DNA from: JAQVIJ01 sp041287365
GTDB lineage: Bacteria; Desulfobacterota; Dissulfuribacteria; Dissulfuribacterales; DYLC01
Length of the DNA stretch: 64,000 bases
Direction: 5' to 3'
Assembly: GCA_041287365.1 (NCBI GenBank)
Contig: JBEULL010000018.1
Span: 1-64,000, forward strand
Shown piece by piece: positions 35,211-44,201 of this stretch (the stretch's first letter is position 1; every line of letters starts with the position of its first letter). Position numbers and translations under genes: made by a program. The notes beneath the pieces were generated by a model. That model saw only the letters and a list, made by a program, of their open reading frames with translations, had not been told where the DNA came from and did no database searches.

Positions 35211-36615
35211 GTCCTCCTCCCAATGCCCGATAGAGCTGTACGCGGGCAGAAAGCAGTTGCCTTCGTACCTGCACCACAGCCATCTGAGCAGCGTATTGAT
35301 CGCGTTGGGCATCCAGAACCTCCAGGTGGCTGGCGATTCCTTGAGTATAACGCTCTTCCACAGTCTTGAGCCGCTGAGTCTGAGTGGCAAGCAGCCTTTC
35401 CTGAATATTCAGTGCTGCTGCGAGCCGATCGCATGACACCAGGGCGTCGGCCACCTCACGAAATGCCTGCTGAATGGTCTTTTCATACTCGGCCACAGCC
35501 GCATCCTTTCTGGTTTCAGCTAAATCCAGATTGGACTTAAGGCGACCTGCATTGAAGATGGGCTGAACCAGGGTGGGAGTGAAGCTCCATACACCGCTTC
35601 CGTTTTCAAAAAGCCCTGAAATAGAGCGGCTGGCCGTACCAAGACTCAGGTTCAATGTAATGTTGGGCAGAAATGCGGCCCTTGCAGCCCCGATATTGGC
35701 GTTTGCAGCCAGAAGTTTCTGTTCAGCTGCTCTCACATCCGGCCTGTGTAGCAACACCTCCGATGGAATGGCCATATCAAAGGCATCAGTCAAGTCCTGG
35801 TGCATAAGATCCAAGCCATCGGGTGTATCGTCAGGGGGCGCTGTACCCAGCAAAAGGGTCAGGGCATTCTGTGCCATACCATACTGCTGTTGAAGCCGCA
35901 CCAGATCAGCCTTTGCCGTGTCCACGGCTGCCTTTGCCTGAAGAATATCTAATTGGCTGACCGCCCCTTTCTCATACATCAGTTCCACAAGTTCCAGCAT
36001 GCGGGAACGGTTTTCAAAGGTGTATTCCGTGAGCTCTAATCGTTCTTCCAGTTCCTTAATCAGGAAATAGCTGTCGGCTACCATGGCGACGAGTGAGGTG
36101 TGCAGTGTGGTTCTTGCCTCTTCAGTAGCCAGATAGGAGGCATAGGCAGCTTCATCCATGGCAGCTATACGTCCCCAGAAGTCCAGTTCGAAGCCGGAGA
36201 GATTCAGGCCTATGTCTTGGCGATGGCTTGTGATATCCTTGCCGAAAAGGGTTAGGTCTTTTGGCGTTCTGACAGAGGCGGAAGATGCGCCGAGGTTGAC
36301 GGATGGGAGACGATCGGCATACACGATTCCATAAGCGGCCATGGCTTCACGGACATGGGCTGTTGCCAGGCGCATATCCTGGTTGTTTCTCAAAGTGCAT
36401 TCTATTAGTTTTTTGAGGCGTTCGTCCTTAAAAAAGGTCTGCCATGCCAATTCATGTGCCTTTGGAAGGTGCCCTTCTGCCGTCGCCTCAAAAGGAGGAA
36501 TGGGCCAATCCTTCGGCACGATCGGTGCAGGCCGCTCAAAGGCCGGAATCATGGAACAGCTGCACAAGGCCGACATGGCAAGAAATATCGTGAGTTTTTT
36601 ATAAGCTCCCTGCAT
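35203..36615 (-). CDS. NodT/OprM-type outer-membrane efflux lipoprotein
   Basis: About 470 residues from the ATG at 36615, in a TGATG overlap with the TetR gene; an in-frame ATG at 36633 is the alternative. A signal with Cys20 as a possible lipidation site is followed by the duplicated outer-membrane efflux domain: RLATAHVREAMAAYGIVYAD, DIGLNLSGFELDFWGRIAAM, PSEVLLHRPDVRAAEQKLLA, YTQGIASHLEVLDAQR. It would form the outer-membrane channel of a tripartite pump. No pump gene accompanies it here. Expression is probably controlled by the overlapping TetR gene. Confidence 0.9.
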   Translation of the reverse strand: MQGAYKKLTIFLAMSALCSCSMIPAFERPAPIVPKDWPIPPFEATAEGHLPKAHELAWQTFFKDERLKKLIECTLRNNQDMRLATAHVREAMAAYGIVYADRLPSVNLGASSASVRTPKDLTLFGKDITSHRQDIGLNLSGFELDFWGRIAAMDEAAYASYLATEEARTTLHTSLVAMVADSYFLIKELEERLELTEYTFENRSRMLELVELMYEKGAVSQLDILQAKAAVDTAKADLVRLQQQYGMAQNALTLLLGTAPPDDTPDGLDLMHQDLTDAFDMAIPSEVLLHRPDVRAAEQKLLAANANIGAARAAFLPNITLNLSLGTASRSISGLFENGSGVWSFTPTLVQPIFNAGRLKSNLDLAETRKDAAVAEYEKTIQQAFREVADALVSCDRLAAALNIQERLLATQTQRLKTVEERYTQGIASHLEVLDAQRDQYAAQMAVVQVRRQLLSARVQLYRALGGGHG

Positions 36616-37220
36616 CAGTTGTTTCCCTTCCATTCATAGCTGCGCAAAAAGGCATCCACCACCTTTTCTGTTCGTTCTTTCGCCGCTTTTGGGCTGGGAC
36701 CCGGCATACCCATGAGTCTGCGGTGATGTTCAGGGGCCATCAGCATTCCAATCAAAAGTTCGGCTGTAAACATGGAGTCGTCTCGGCGTATTACACCTTT
36801 ATCCATTTGAGACTCCAGAAACTCGGCCAGTTTACGGGCTGTAAACAGTGAGCCCTTTTCAAGAAATCCCTTGACAAGCTCCGGAAATTTCTCGCTGCTA
36901 CTTATCAGAATGCGGTAAATGCCCAGACCTGATTCAGAGAAAACCTTTTCCCTGAAGGTAGAGGCAAAGGCCAATAACGTGGCTCGCAGATCGCCGTTTG
37001 CCTCCTTCAGAGGCACCAACATGCCTTCAGACAGTAGGTGCACCACCTCCACAAACAATTCCTCTTTGTCTTTGAAGTGGTTGTAGAAGGTCTGTCTGGC
37101 CACACCGGCCCTGTCTGTAATGGTTTCCACGCTGGCACCATAACCCTGTTCTATGAATATCTCCGTTGCAGCCCTTAAAATCTTATTCCTGCTGTTTGTA
37201 ATTGAGATGTTGGCTCTCAT
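36615..37220 (-). CDS. TetR/AcrR family repressor
   Basis: 201 residues from the ATG at 37220, which gives the family's usual N-terminus (NSRNKILRAATEIFIEQGYG) and has AAGGGTGA upstream. The helix-turn-helix is VETITDRAGVARQTFYNHF. The C-terminal region resembles AefR-like TetR ligand-binding domains. It is cotranscribed with the NodT gene, whose start overlaps its stop, and is likely autoregulatory and responsive to a pump substrate. Confidence 0.9.
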   Translation of the reverse strand: MRANISITNSRNKILRAATEIFIEQGYGASVETITDRAGVARQTFYNHFKDKEELFVEVVHLLSEGMLVPLKEANGDLRATLLAFASTFREKVFSESGLGIYRILISSSEKFPELVKGFLEKGSLFTARKLAEFLESQMDKGVIRRDDSMFTAELLIGMLMAPEHHRRLMGMPGPSPKAAKERTEKVVDAFLRSYEWKGNN

Positions 37221-37258
37221 GGCGATCACCCTTGGCGCATATATGATTTTGACTATAC

Positions 37259-37286
37259 AATCTATCGCTGTTTTGTCATATGTCAA
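37259..37286 (-). promoter_or_regulatory. Candidate promoter of the TetR-NodT operon
   Basis: Minus strand: TTGACA (37281-37286) and TAGATT (37259-37264) are 16 nt apart. The spacer contains TATGACA, part of an imperfect repeat with the upstream TGTCA that could be an operator. Confidence 0.4.
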
Positions 37287-37358
37287 TCTTGAAATGACAG
37301 CACTCAGGAATTGATATATTATTTTAGGCTTTTCAGTCGGCTGAAAGTGGATATTTTC

Positions 37359-37387
37359 TTGACGTTAAAGAGATTGGAGACTAAAAA
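37359..37387 (+). promoter_or_regulatory. Candidate promoter of the broken PAS kinase gene
   Basis: TTGACG (37359-37364) and TAAAAA (37382-37387) are separated by 17 nt, about 30 nt before the first start codon. A 6-bp hairpin TTTCAG-TCGG-CTGAAA lies just upstream. Confidence 0.35.
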
Positions 37388-37416
37388 AATCACATCATAT
37401 TTACAGGGGATCATTC

Positions 37417-40127
37417 ATGCCTTTCAAAAAGATATCTTCTCTTCTTAGCGCCGATGTCATTCTGCAGGTATTGACCGAAAGCATTCATGAAATATACATC
37501 TTCGATGCACAACACCTGAGATTTTTTTTGTCAATCAAGGCGCCTGTGAAAATCTCGGTTATACCATGGAAGAATTGTATGCCCTGACACCCTATGAAAT
37601 CAAGCCGGAATACACGGAGGAGACCTTTAAGGCCTTGTTACAGCCTCTGCTAAAAGGTGAGAAAAAACAATTGGTATTTGAGACAATTCATAGAAGAAAG
37701 AACGGTACCATATATCCTGTCAAGATAAATCTGCAACTGATAGAGGCGAACGGGCGCAGCGTCTTTTTTGCCATAATAGAAGACATTGCCGAACGAAAAA
37801 AAAAATGAGGTATTGCTTCAATCCAAACAGTCCCAATTGTCTGCTATAACCGAGGCGGCCAGGGATGCCATTATCATGATGGATTCAACCGGCGCTATCA
37901 GCTATTGGAATAGGGCGGCGGAGCATATCTTCGGCTATAGACAAGACGAGGCTATCGGCAGGAATCTTCACGAATTGCTTGCGCCTTCCAGATATTGGCT
38001 GAATCATCACAGGGGTTTTGAGATGTTTCAGTGCACGGGCCAGGGCGATGCAATGGGGAAAACCCTGGAGCTTCAGGCCATACGCAAGGATGGCATCGAA
38101 ATTACCATAGAGCTCTCCCTTTCGGCTCTGGAACAGGAAGGTAAATGGCATGCAGTTGGTATTGTTCGAGATATCACGGAACGGAAAAAAGAGCAGACCC
38201 TGCTGTTGCAACAGAATGAACTGAATAGAAAGCTGCTTGCTGCAATCCCTCATTCCGTATGGATGATTACAAAGGAACGGAAGATAATCGCCCAGAATCA
38301 GGTATCAGAAAAAATGGGCACTACGATTGGCGGTTACTGCTGGGAAAAAATCCATAACATGACCACCATTTCCGAGGAACAGCGCCGATATTACGCTGAG
38401 AGAGGCGTTCCTGCACATGGCACCAAGTGTTCTTTCTGTCTGGCGGATGATGCCCTGGAGGCGCAAAAGGTCATTCATAAGGAAATCGAATACAACGGTG
38501 TATTCTATGATGTCTGGTGGGTGCCCATAGATGATGACACCTATCTGCATTATGCCATTGATCTTACGGTGCAGAAGGACAATGAAAGGCGTTTGATGCA
38601 AAGCGCCGCTTCGTATCGGCATCTCGCCAATCAGTTTCAGGCAGTGCTCGATGCCATTCCCGATATGATCACATTTCAGGCTCCTGATATGAAGATTCTC
38701 TGGGCCAATGAAAATGCGGCCAGGACCGTTCATATGAGCCCGGCGGAGCTCGCAGGCCGATATTGTTATGAAATCTGGCATGGCCGCAGCACACCATGTG
38801 AAAACTGTCCTGTGGTTACGACTCATGCTACAGGAAGGCCTGCAATCAAAACAATCACTCTGCCTACAGGTGTGAGTTGGGAGATCAGAAGCGTTCCGCT
38901 CTATGAACATGGCATATTGATGGGGACTATCGATATCAGAAGGGATATCACCAATCATAAAAACATGGAAAAACAGTTGTTGCATGCACAAAAGATGGAG
39001 ACCATCGGCACACTGGCCGGCGGTGTTGCTCATGACTTCAACAACATTCTGACAGCCATCATCGGCTATGGTCAGATCGCCCTTATGCGCATGGAGTCTG
39101 ATGACGGGAATCGTAAGTATATTCAGAATATTCTGGATGCTGCTGACAGGGCTGCAATGTTAACCAAAGGGCTGCTCACCTTCAGTAGGCAGCAGCCAGG
39201 TGACAAGCGATCACTTGACCTCAATCAGGCCGTTAAAAACATGGAAAGATTGCTTCGCAAGATGATACGTGAGGACATCACCTTTCAGATATCTTGCTGT
39301 GAAGAAGAGCTGCTTGTGTTGGCGGACCCCGTGCAATTGGATCAGGTGCTCATGAATCTGGTGGTCAATGCCAGAGATGCCATGCCCAATGGCGGAACCC
39401 TCACCATCGCCACTGAAGACATGTGTATAGATCAGGATTTCATAGAGAGGCATGGCTATGGAACAGAGGGGCATTATGCCAGGATTACGGTAAAGGATAC
39501 TGGCATTGGTATGGATAAGAATACCATGGAACATATATTCGAGCCATTTTTCACCACAAAAGAGTGGGCAAGGGCACAGGGCTCGGGCTTGCCATGGTCT
39601 ATGGCATAATAAAGGATCATGACGGTCATATACATTGCGAAAGCGAACCTGAAAGGGGTTCAACCTTTGAAATATTTCTGCCCATAGCGAAGGAAGACAA
39701 GGCTGTTTCAGCCATGGAGCAGGGACGTGCCGTTATAGAGGATTTCTCACACTTTTCAGGCTCTGGTACCATTCTGCTTGCCGAAGATAATGATATTGTG
39801 AGAGAGTTCATGGCAAAGATCTTGCGCTCGGCGGGTTATTCGGTCATAGAGGCTGTAAACGGAGTAGATGCCATGCAAAAGTTTCAGAATCATGACTCGA
39901 AGATAGACCTTTTGCTCACTGACATCCTCATGCCTAAAATGAACGGCAATGAACTGCATAAGGTGATCAGGGCCATCGCGCCGCAAATCAAGACCATTTT
40001 CACGACAGGATACACCCCTGAGGAGATTGCGACCAGTCTATCGGTTGACAGTCAGACCGATATTATTTACAAACCCATTCAACCATTGGAACTGCTGAAG
40101 AAGTTGAGGACGGTTTTGGTGGATTGA
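37417..40127 (+). pseudogene. PAS-PAS-PAS hybrid sensor histidine kinase with three frameshifts
   Basis: One gene in four frames. The first frame (ATG 37417, AGGGGA upstream) reads a PAS start (LTESIHEIYIFDAQHLRFF) and breaks at a T8 tract (37522-37529). A second frame continues FVNQGACENLGYTMEELYA to RRKNGTIYPVKIN and ends at an A10 tract (37796-37805). The third, to 39609, has further PAS domains, a second Cys-containing PAS-like domain and the kinase core GTLAGGVAHDFNNILTAIIG with NLVVNARDAMPN. It breaks near 39562-39565, where one base is missing before VGKGTGLGLAMVYG. The fourth ends with a receiver domain (LLAEDNDIV, LLTDILMPKMNG, YKPI). All domains are otherwise intact. It may be a recent pseudogene or carry base-count errors. 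Confidence 0.8.
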
Positions 40128-40152
40128 CAGAAATAAAATTGATGGAGGTGTC

Positions 40153-41250
40153 ATGCGACAGGTTGTGCTGGCAGTGGATGATGACAGGCAGGTGCTTGAA
40201 TCCATTGCGATGTTGCTCGATGCATGCGATTTTTGCGTTGTGACGGCACAGAACGGAAATGAGGCGTTGAAGATAGTTAAGACGCAAAAGATAGATTGTG
40301 TTTTAAGCGATATCAAGATGCCTGAAATGGACGGCATGGAACTGCTGGCGGCCATAGGAGAACACGATGCCCAGGTGCCGGTTATTCTAATGACTGCTTA
40401 TGCCGACCTTGAAACGGCTGTTACCGCCATTCGCCATGGAGCCTTTGATTTTATCATCAAGCCTTTTCAATCGGATTATCTGTGCATTTGCATTAAAAAG
40501 GCCCTTGATTACAGGCGGATGACTGAATTGGAGGTCAACTATAAAAAAGAGCTCGAACAGGCGGTGGCCGACAAGACACTGCAACTGAAATCTCTTAACC
40601 AGGAGCTTGTTCACAGACTGACAACAGTGGCTGAATACAGGGATACGGACACAGGGGATCACATATCGCGTATCGGTTTATACTCCCGCGCTGTTTCTGA
40701 GGCCATTGACATGCCTTCTGAATACATCGAAACCATAGGCTTGGCAGCGCCTTTGCACGATATAGGCAAGGTGGCTATTCCAGACTTCATTCTCTTAAAA
40801 CAAGGGCCTTTGACTCCTGAAGAGTGGATTGTCATGAAACAGCATACGATTTTGGGCGCTCGAATGCTCCATGGCTCGCTGCAACCCATGATTCAAATGG
40901 CGGAACGCATTGCCTTGACTCACCATGAGCGTTGGGATGGTACTGGGTATCCCAAGGGACTCAAGGGCGAAGAAATCCCCCTTGAAGGCCGTATAGTGAT
41001 GTTGGCGGATATCTACGATGCCTTGCGCAGTAAAAGGCCGTACAAGGCTCCGATAAGTCACAAAGAGGCTGTAAAAATTATTCTGGAAGGCGACGGCAGG
41101 ACGTTTTCTTCTCATTTCGATCCACAACTACTTGATATTTTTAAGAAAATAGAATATAAATTTGATAAGATCATGGAAATGAAAAATAGTGGTCTTAAAA
41201 AAGCGAGCAGTTGGAGCAGGTGCTGTGGTGGTGAGGATGTAACATGCTGA
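40153..41250 (+). CDS. Response regulator with HD-GYP output domain
   Basis: 365 residues. The receiver has Asp9-Asp11 acids, phospho-acceptor Asp53 (LSDIKMPEMDG), Thr81 and Lys103. A coiled linker leads to the HD-GYP domain, with His202-Asp203 in LHDIGKVAIPD, THHERWDGTGYPKGL near 256-270 and VMLADIYDALRSKRPYK. It predicts phosphorylation-controlled cyclic di-GMP hydrolysis. It begins 25 nt after the broken hybrid kinase with its own GGAGG, so the two probably formed a signalling pair. The last ~15 residues look unlike the family and may be non-conserved. Confidence 0.92.
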   Translation: MRQVVLAVDDDRQVLESIAMLLDACDFCVVTAQNGNEALKIVKTQKIDCVLSDIKMPEMDGMELLAAIGEHDAQVPVILMTAYADLETAVTAIRHGAFDFIIKPFQSDYLCICIKKALDYRRMTELEVNYKKELEQAVADKTLQLKSLNQELVHRLTTVAEYRDTDTGDHISRIGLYSRAVSEAIDMPSEYIETIGLAAPLHDIGKVAIPDFILLKQGPLTPEEWIVMKQHTILGARMLHGSLQPMIQMAERIALTHHERWDGTGYPKGLKGEEIPLEGRIVMLADIYDALRSKRPYKAPISHKEAVKIILEGDGRTFSSHFDPQLLDIFKKIEYKFDKIMEMKNSGLKKASSWSRCCGGEDVTC

Positions 41251-41310
41251 ATTTCTTTCTTTTGAGTTTTTCATGGAGAATAGTGTGGCTGGGAAAAGAG
41301 AAATTTACAC

Positions 41311-41339
41311 TTGCAGATCTAACGAAGGCTGTGTAATAT
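41311..41339 (+). promoter_or_regulatory. Candidate promoter of tRNA-Arg
   Basis: TTGCAG (41311-41316) and TAATAT (41334-41339) are 17 nt apart, with the tRNA beginning 13 nt beyond the -10. The match is moderate. Confidence 0.4.
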
Positions 41340-41352
41340 TCCTTTTTACAGC

Positions 41353-41429
41353 GCGGCCGTAGCTCAGCTGGATAGAGCGCCGGACTACGAATCCGTAGGT
41401 CGGGGGTTCGAATCCCTCCGGCCGCGCCA
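41353..41429 (+). tRNA. tRNA-Arg (ACG)
   Basis: A 77-nt cloverleaf. The acceptor GCGGCCG pairs with CGGCCGC, followed by discriminator G and encoded CCA. The anticodon loop is CTACGAA with anticodon ACG, and the T arm has TTCGAAT. The first base pair of the anticodon stem is a C-T mismatch, seen in some bacterial tRNA-Arg. A wobble A that tRNA adenosine deaminase would convert to inosine is expected. Confidence 0.95.
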
Positions 41430-41445
41430 ATCAAGTCAGTGAATC

Positions 41446-41472
41446 AGCCCCTTCAAAAGAGGGGCTTTTTTT
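41446..41472 (+). terminator. Intrinsic terminator after tRNA-Arg
   Basis: AGCCCCT (41446-41452) pairs with AGGGGCT (41460-41466) around a short loop, followed by T7 (41466-41472). Confidence 0.85.
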
Positions 41473-41632
41473 GTTATTGGGAAAACGAAAACCAGTTACT
41501 TTTTTCTTCGTTTGCCTGCCTCCATTGAATTAACTTGGTGCCATAATTTATTTTAGTGCTATTGTAATAAAACAGTGCCGACGAATTTATCCTTTAATTT
41601 TCGTTTTATTGAGTAAATTCAGGGGGTTTTGC

Positions 41633-42730
41633 ATGTTTAACGTCCACGGTGGTGATGTGTTTCGTCTTTCGCGCAAACTCGGATGCGAGCCATTCGATGT
41701 CCTTGACTTCAGTAGTAATATCAGTCCCATTGCCACTCCGGGGCTTTCCGAGCTTTTGTGTGATGCCATAGAAGAAATTCGATATCTTCCGGATACGGAA
41801 AATTTGGGGCTCAGAACGGCCATGTCCAGGCGCTATGGCCTGCCTCATGAGTGTTTCTGGCCTGGAGGCGGCACAACCGAGTTCATCTTTGCCATCCCAT
41901 GGACATTTCGCAAGGAACAGGCGGTCATCGTAAGCCCGACTTATGCCGATTATGAGACCGCCGCCAAAAGAGCAGGGCTTTCGGTGTGCTTTGTGAATGG
42001 GTTTCTGGTTGATGCTGAAGAGAATCCATCGCAATTGATTTCATCTATCCTGAAGGTCTTGACCAGGCCTAGCCTCATCTTTCTCTGTAATCCCAACAAC
42101 CCTACTGGCTGCTTTCTGCCCCGTGAGCTGCTTTTGAGCGCCATTTGCGCCGCCTCTCGAGAACATCTCTGGGTGGTGGATGAGTCTTATGTGCAGTTCG
42201 TGCAGAATGACAGCGAGGCATCTTTGCTTTTTGCAAGGCCGTTTCCGGCCAATCTCTTGGTATTACGCTCCTTCTCAAAGATATATGCCGTTCCGGGCCT
42301 GCGTTTAGGGTATTTGGTGGGTGAGAGTGCCTTGATCGATAGAGTGGTGAAAGAGACAGCCATTCCCTGGAACATCAATCGATTGGCGCAGGTCGCTGGT
42401 GAATATCTTCTTGGCCAGATTGGACATGAGGCGCATGTCAGGGCATTTTGCCAGAGAGAAAAGACCTTTTTGTTACAGGAGATTCGGCGAATGCCGTGGC
42501 TTCGGTATCTGCCGGGTCATACCCATTTTTTCATGCTTCAGCTTGAGAAAGGGATTAGAGCGGCTGATTTGGTGTTTTTTTTGGAAAATAATGGGGTTTT
42601 GGTGAGAAATTGTCATAATTTTTATGGACTTAATAACAGTGAATGCATTCGCATAAGCCCACGCAAAAGGCATGACAACGAGCGTTTGGTGGGTTTACTT
42701 AATAAAATGACTATGGCTATTGGCGTTTGA
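41633..42730 (+). CDS. PLP-dependent aminotransferase, CobD/HisC-like
   Basis: 365 residues from the ATG at 41633 with AGGGGG upstream. A fold-type I aminotransferase: HGGDVFRLSRKLG and DFSSNISPIA at the N-terminus, PGGGTTEFIFAI as the phosphate-binding loop, NPNNPTGCFL and VVDESYVQF in the middle, and the PLP lysine in RSFSKIYAVPGLRLGYLVG. HGG and DFSSNISP match threonine-phosphate decarboxylase (CobD) better than HisC. No cobalamin genes are adjacent, so the pathway is uncertain. The final ~150 nt turn A/T-rich and overlap the converging HDOD gene by 14 nt. Confidence 0.8.
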   Translation: MFNVHGGDVFRLSRKLGCEPFDVLDFSSNISPIATPGLSELLCDAIEEIRYLPDTENLGLRTAMSRRYGLPHECFWPGGGTTEFIFAIPWTFRKEQAVIVSPTYADYETAAKRAGLSVCFVNGFLVDAEENPSQLISSILKVLTRPSLIFLCNPNNPTGCFLPRELLLSAICAASREHLWVVDESYVQFVQNDSEASLLFARPFPANLLVLRSFSKIYAVPGLRLGYLVGESALIDRVVKETAIPWNINRLAQVAGEYLLGQIGHEAHVRAFCQREKTFLLQEIRRMPWLRYLPGHTHFFMLQLEKGIRAADLVFFLENNGVLVRNCHNFYGLNNSECIRISPRKRHDNERLVGLLNKMTMAIGV

Positions 42731-44183
42731 TGTTTGTGATTGATGTCTTTAGCTTTGTAGCGATGGATGTTATTTGCTTTATTGTAGTTATATATTTGAT
42801 GTCTATATCAGAAAATTTTTTATCTTCCGGCATGTCAATCAAGAAACAACCAATAGTTTTGTCAGTTATGTAAATAGGACTTATACATATTAATTTATTT
42901 TCAATGCCCAATGCCCTTAATTTTACTGGCGTAATAATGTCATACCAGCTACATATTATTTCTTTTTTTGATGTCATTGATTCATTGATATTTTGATTTT
43001 TGAATGGTAAAGATATCGTTAGATTTAACTTTATTGATTTTATATCATGTCCAATACCATATTTATACTTCAATTCTTTTTTATCATTGGATAAAAGAAA
43101 AAATATAATATTGTCTGCACTCAAAAGATCGTACATGCTTTCTATGGCTAAAAGATAGAAATGTCCGATTGATATATTATCGTCTGTTGCGGCATCATTT
43201 AATTGTTTGATTATTTCTATAAATTTTTCTTCTTTGGTCTGAGTTTTTACTTGTTCTTTTTCTTCGTTTTTTTCCGGTATTGTTAATGTCGATGCTTCGA
43301 TATATATATTACTTTTTACGATTTGTTGAATGATCTTTTGAAAATTTTTTGAACATTTTGCAGTATCGCTGAGAGCTTTATTGATGTAGCCTATTAATTC
43401 ATCGTGTGATAATTTATATTCATTTTTGAGCAGCTCTATCATAGTTGTTATTTTATCTTTTTCTAAATGTATAAGTGCATTACTTAAATTATAAATTTTT
43501 TTTATGCTGTCATTAATTGCTATATATTCTTCTGTATTTGGTATAATGCCTTCCAGATTTTGTTGTATATTTGATGGCAATCGCCATTTTTTGGCAATTT
43601 GTGTTCCCACTTCCTTGATTATATTTTTTAATATGCCTTTTTCTTCGAGTGAGCCATTTTTTTCTATTTCTATTATATCTTCATACAATGGCTGACTATA
43701 TATTACTATTATTATTCTTGACAGATGATTGAATAATGCTATGAGAAATAACTCTTCTTGTTTTATATTATATTTTTTTGATGCTATTGATTTTATAAGA
43801 TGTGCCGTCAAAAATGCCTCTGACATAACGATGGCAGCCATATTTTTAGAATCTTTTGGCAATAATTCCAGTATGCTCATACTCAAAGCGATTTCTTGTA
43901 TCGTTTTACAACCAAGCAATAAAACTGACTGTGTTATGCTTTTTATCTCCATCCCCCATCGGTTATAATAGAAAGAATTTACAATATATAAAGTTTTGCT
44001 TATTAAGCCATAGTCTTCCAATATAATTTCTACCATTTTTTGTGATGAATATTCATCTTCAATATCTAATAATAATATTTTTTTGTAAGTTTCTGAAAGG
44101 CATGGTAATTCGCCGTTATCCAATGCTTTTAATATTGCTTCCGGCAATGTCTTTAGTATCTCGATTGGTTGATTGTTGTTCAT
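42717..44183 (-). CDS. HDOD domain protein with C-terminal GAF-like domain
   Basis: 488 residues. The HDOD domain spans about 25-230 (NGELPCLSETYKKILLLDIE, VEIILEDYGLISKTLYIVNS, ITQSVLLLGCKTIQEIALSM); the catalytic HD pair is replaced (ALFNHLSR), as typical of HDOD. A GAF-like domain follows at about 335-480 (LLAIESMYDLLSADNIIFFL, ISPIYITDKTIGCFLIDM). No signal peptide or membrane helix. It is probably a signalling scaffold. The gene is very A/T-rich (16 of 60 bases G or C in the line from 43681). It follows the NtrY-like kinase by 18 nt. Confidence 0.85.
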   Translation of the reverse strand: MNNNQPIEILKTLPEAILKALDNGELPCLSETYKKILLLDIEDEYSSQKMVEIILEDYGLISKTLYIVNSFYYNRWGMEIKSITQSVLLLGCKTIQEIALSMSILELLPKDSKNMAAIVMSEAFLTAHLIKSIASKKYNIKQEELFLIALFNHLSRIIIVIYSQPLYEDIIEIEKNGSLEEKGILKNIIKEVGTQIAKKWRLPSNIQQNLEGIIPNTEEYIAINDSIKKIYNLSNALIHLEKDKITTMIELLKNEYKLSHDELIGYINKALSDTAKCSKNFQKIIQQIVKSNIYIEASTLTIPEKNEEKEQVKTQTKEEKFIEIIKQLNDAATDDNISIGHFYLLAIESMYDLLSADNIIFFLLSNDKKELKYKYGIGHDIKSIKLNLTISLPFKNQNINESMTSKKEIICSWYDIITPVKLRALGIENKLICISPIYITDKTIGCFLIDMPEDKKFSDIDIKYITTIKQITSIATKLKTSITNIKRQ

Positions 44184-44201
44184 TTTCGTCTTAAAATTGT
44201 T

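Noticed and set aside
41430..41632. Possible cobalamin riboswitch before the CobD-like gene
   Set aside because: Apart from the tRNA terminator, this stretch is A/T-rich and too short, with no B12-box-like sequence.
41353..41632. tRNA-Arg as an integration site of a mobile island including the A/T-rich block
   Set aside because: No integrase gene, no direct repeat of the tRNA 3' end downstream, and the composition change begins about 1.1 kb later inside an intact gene.
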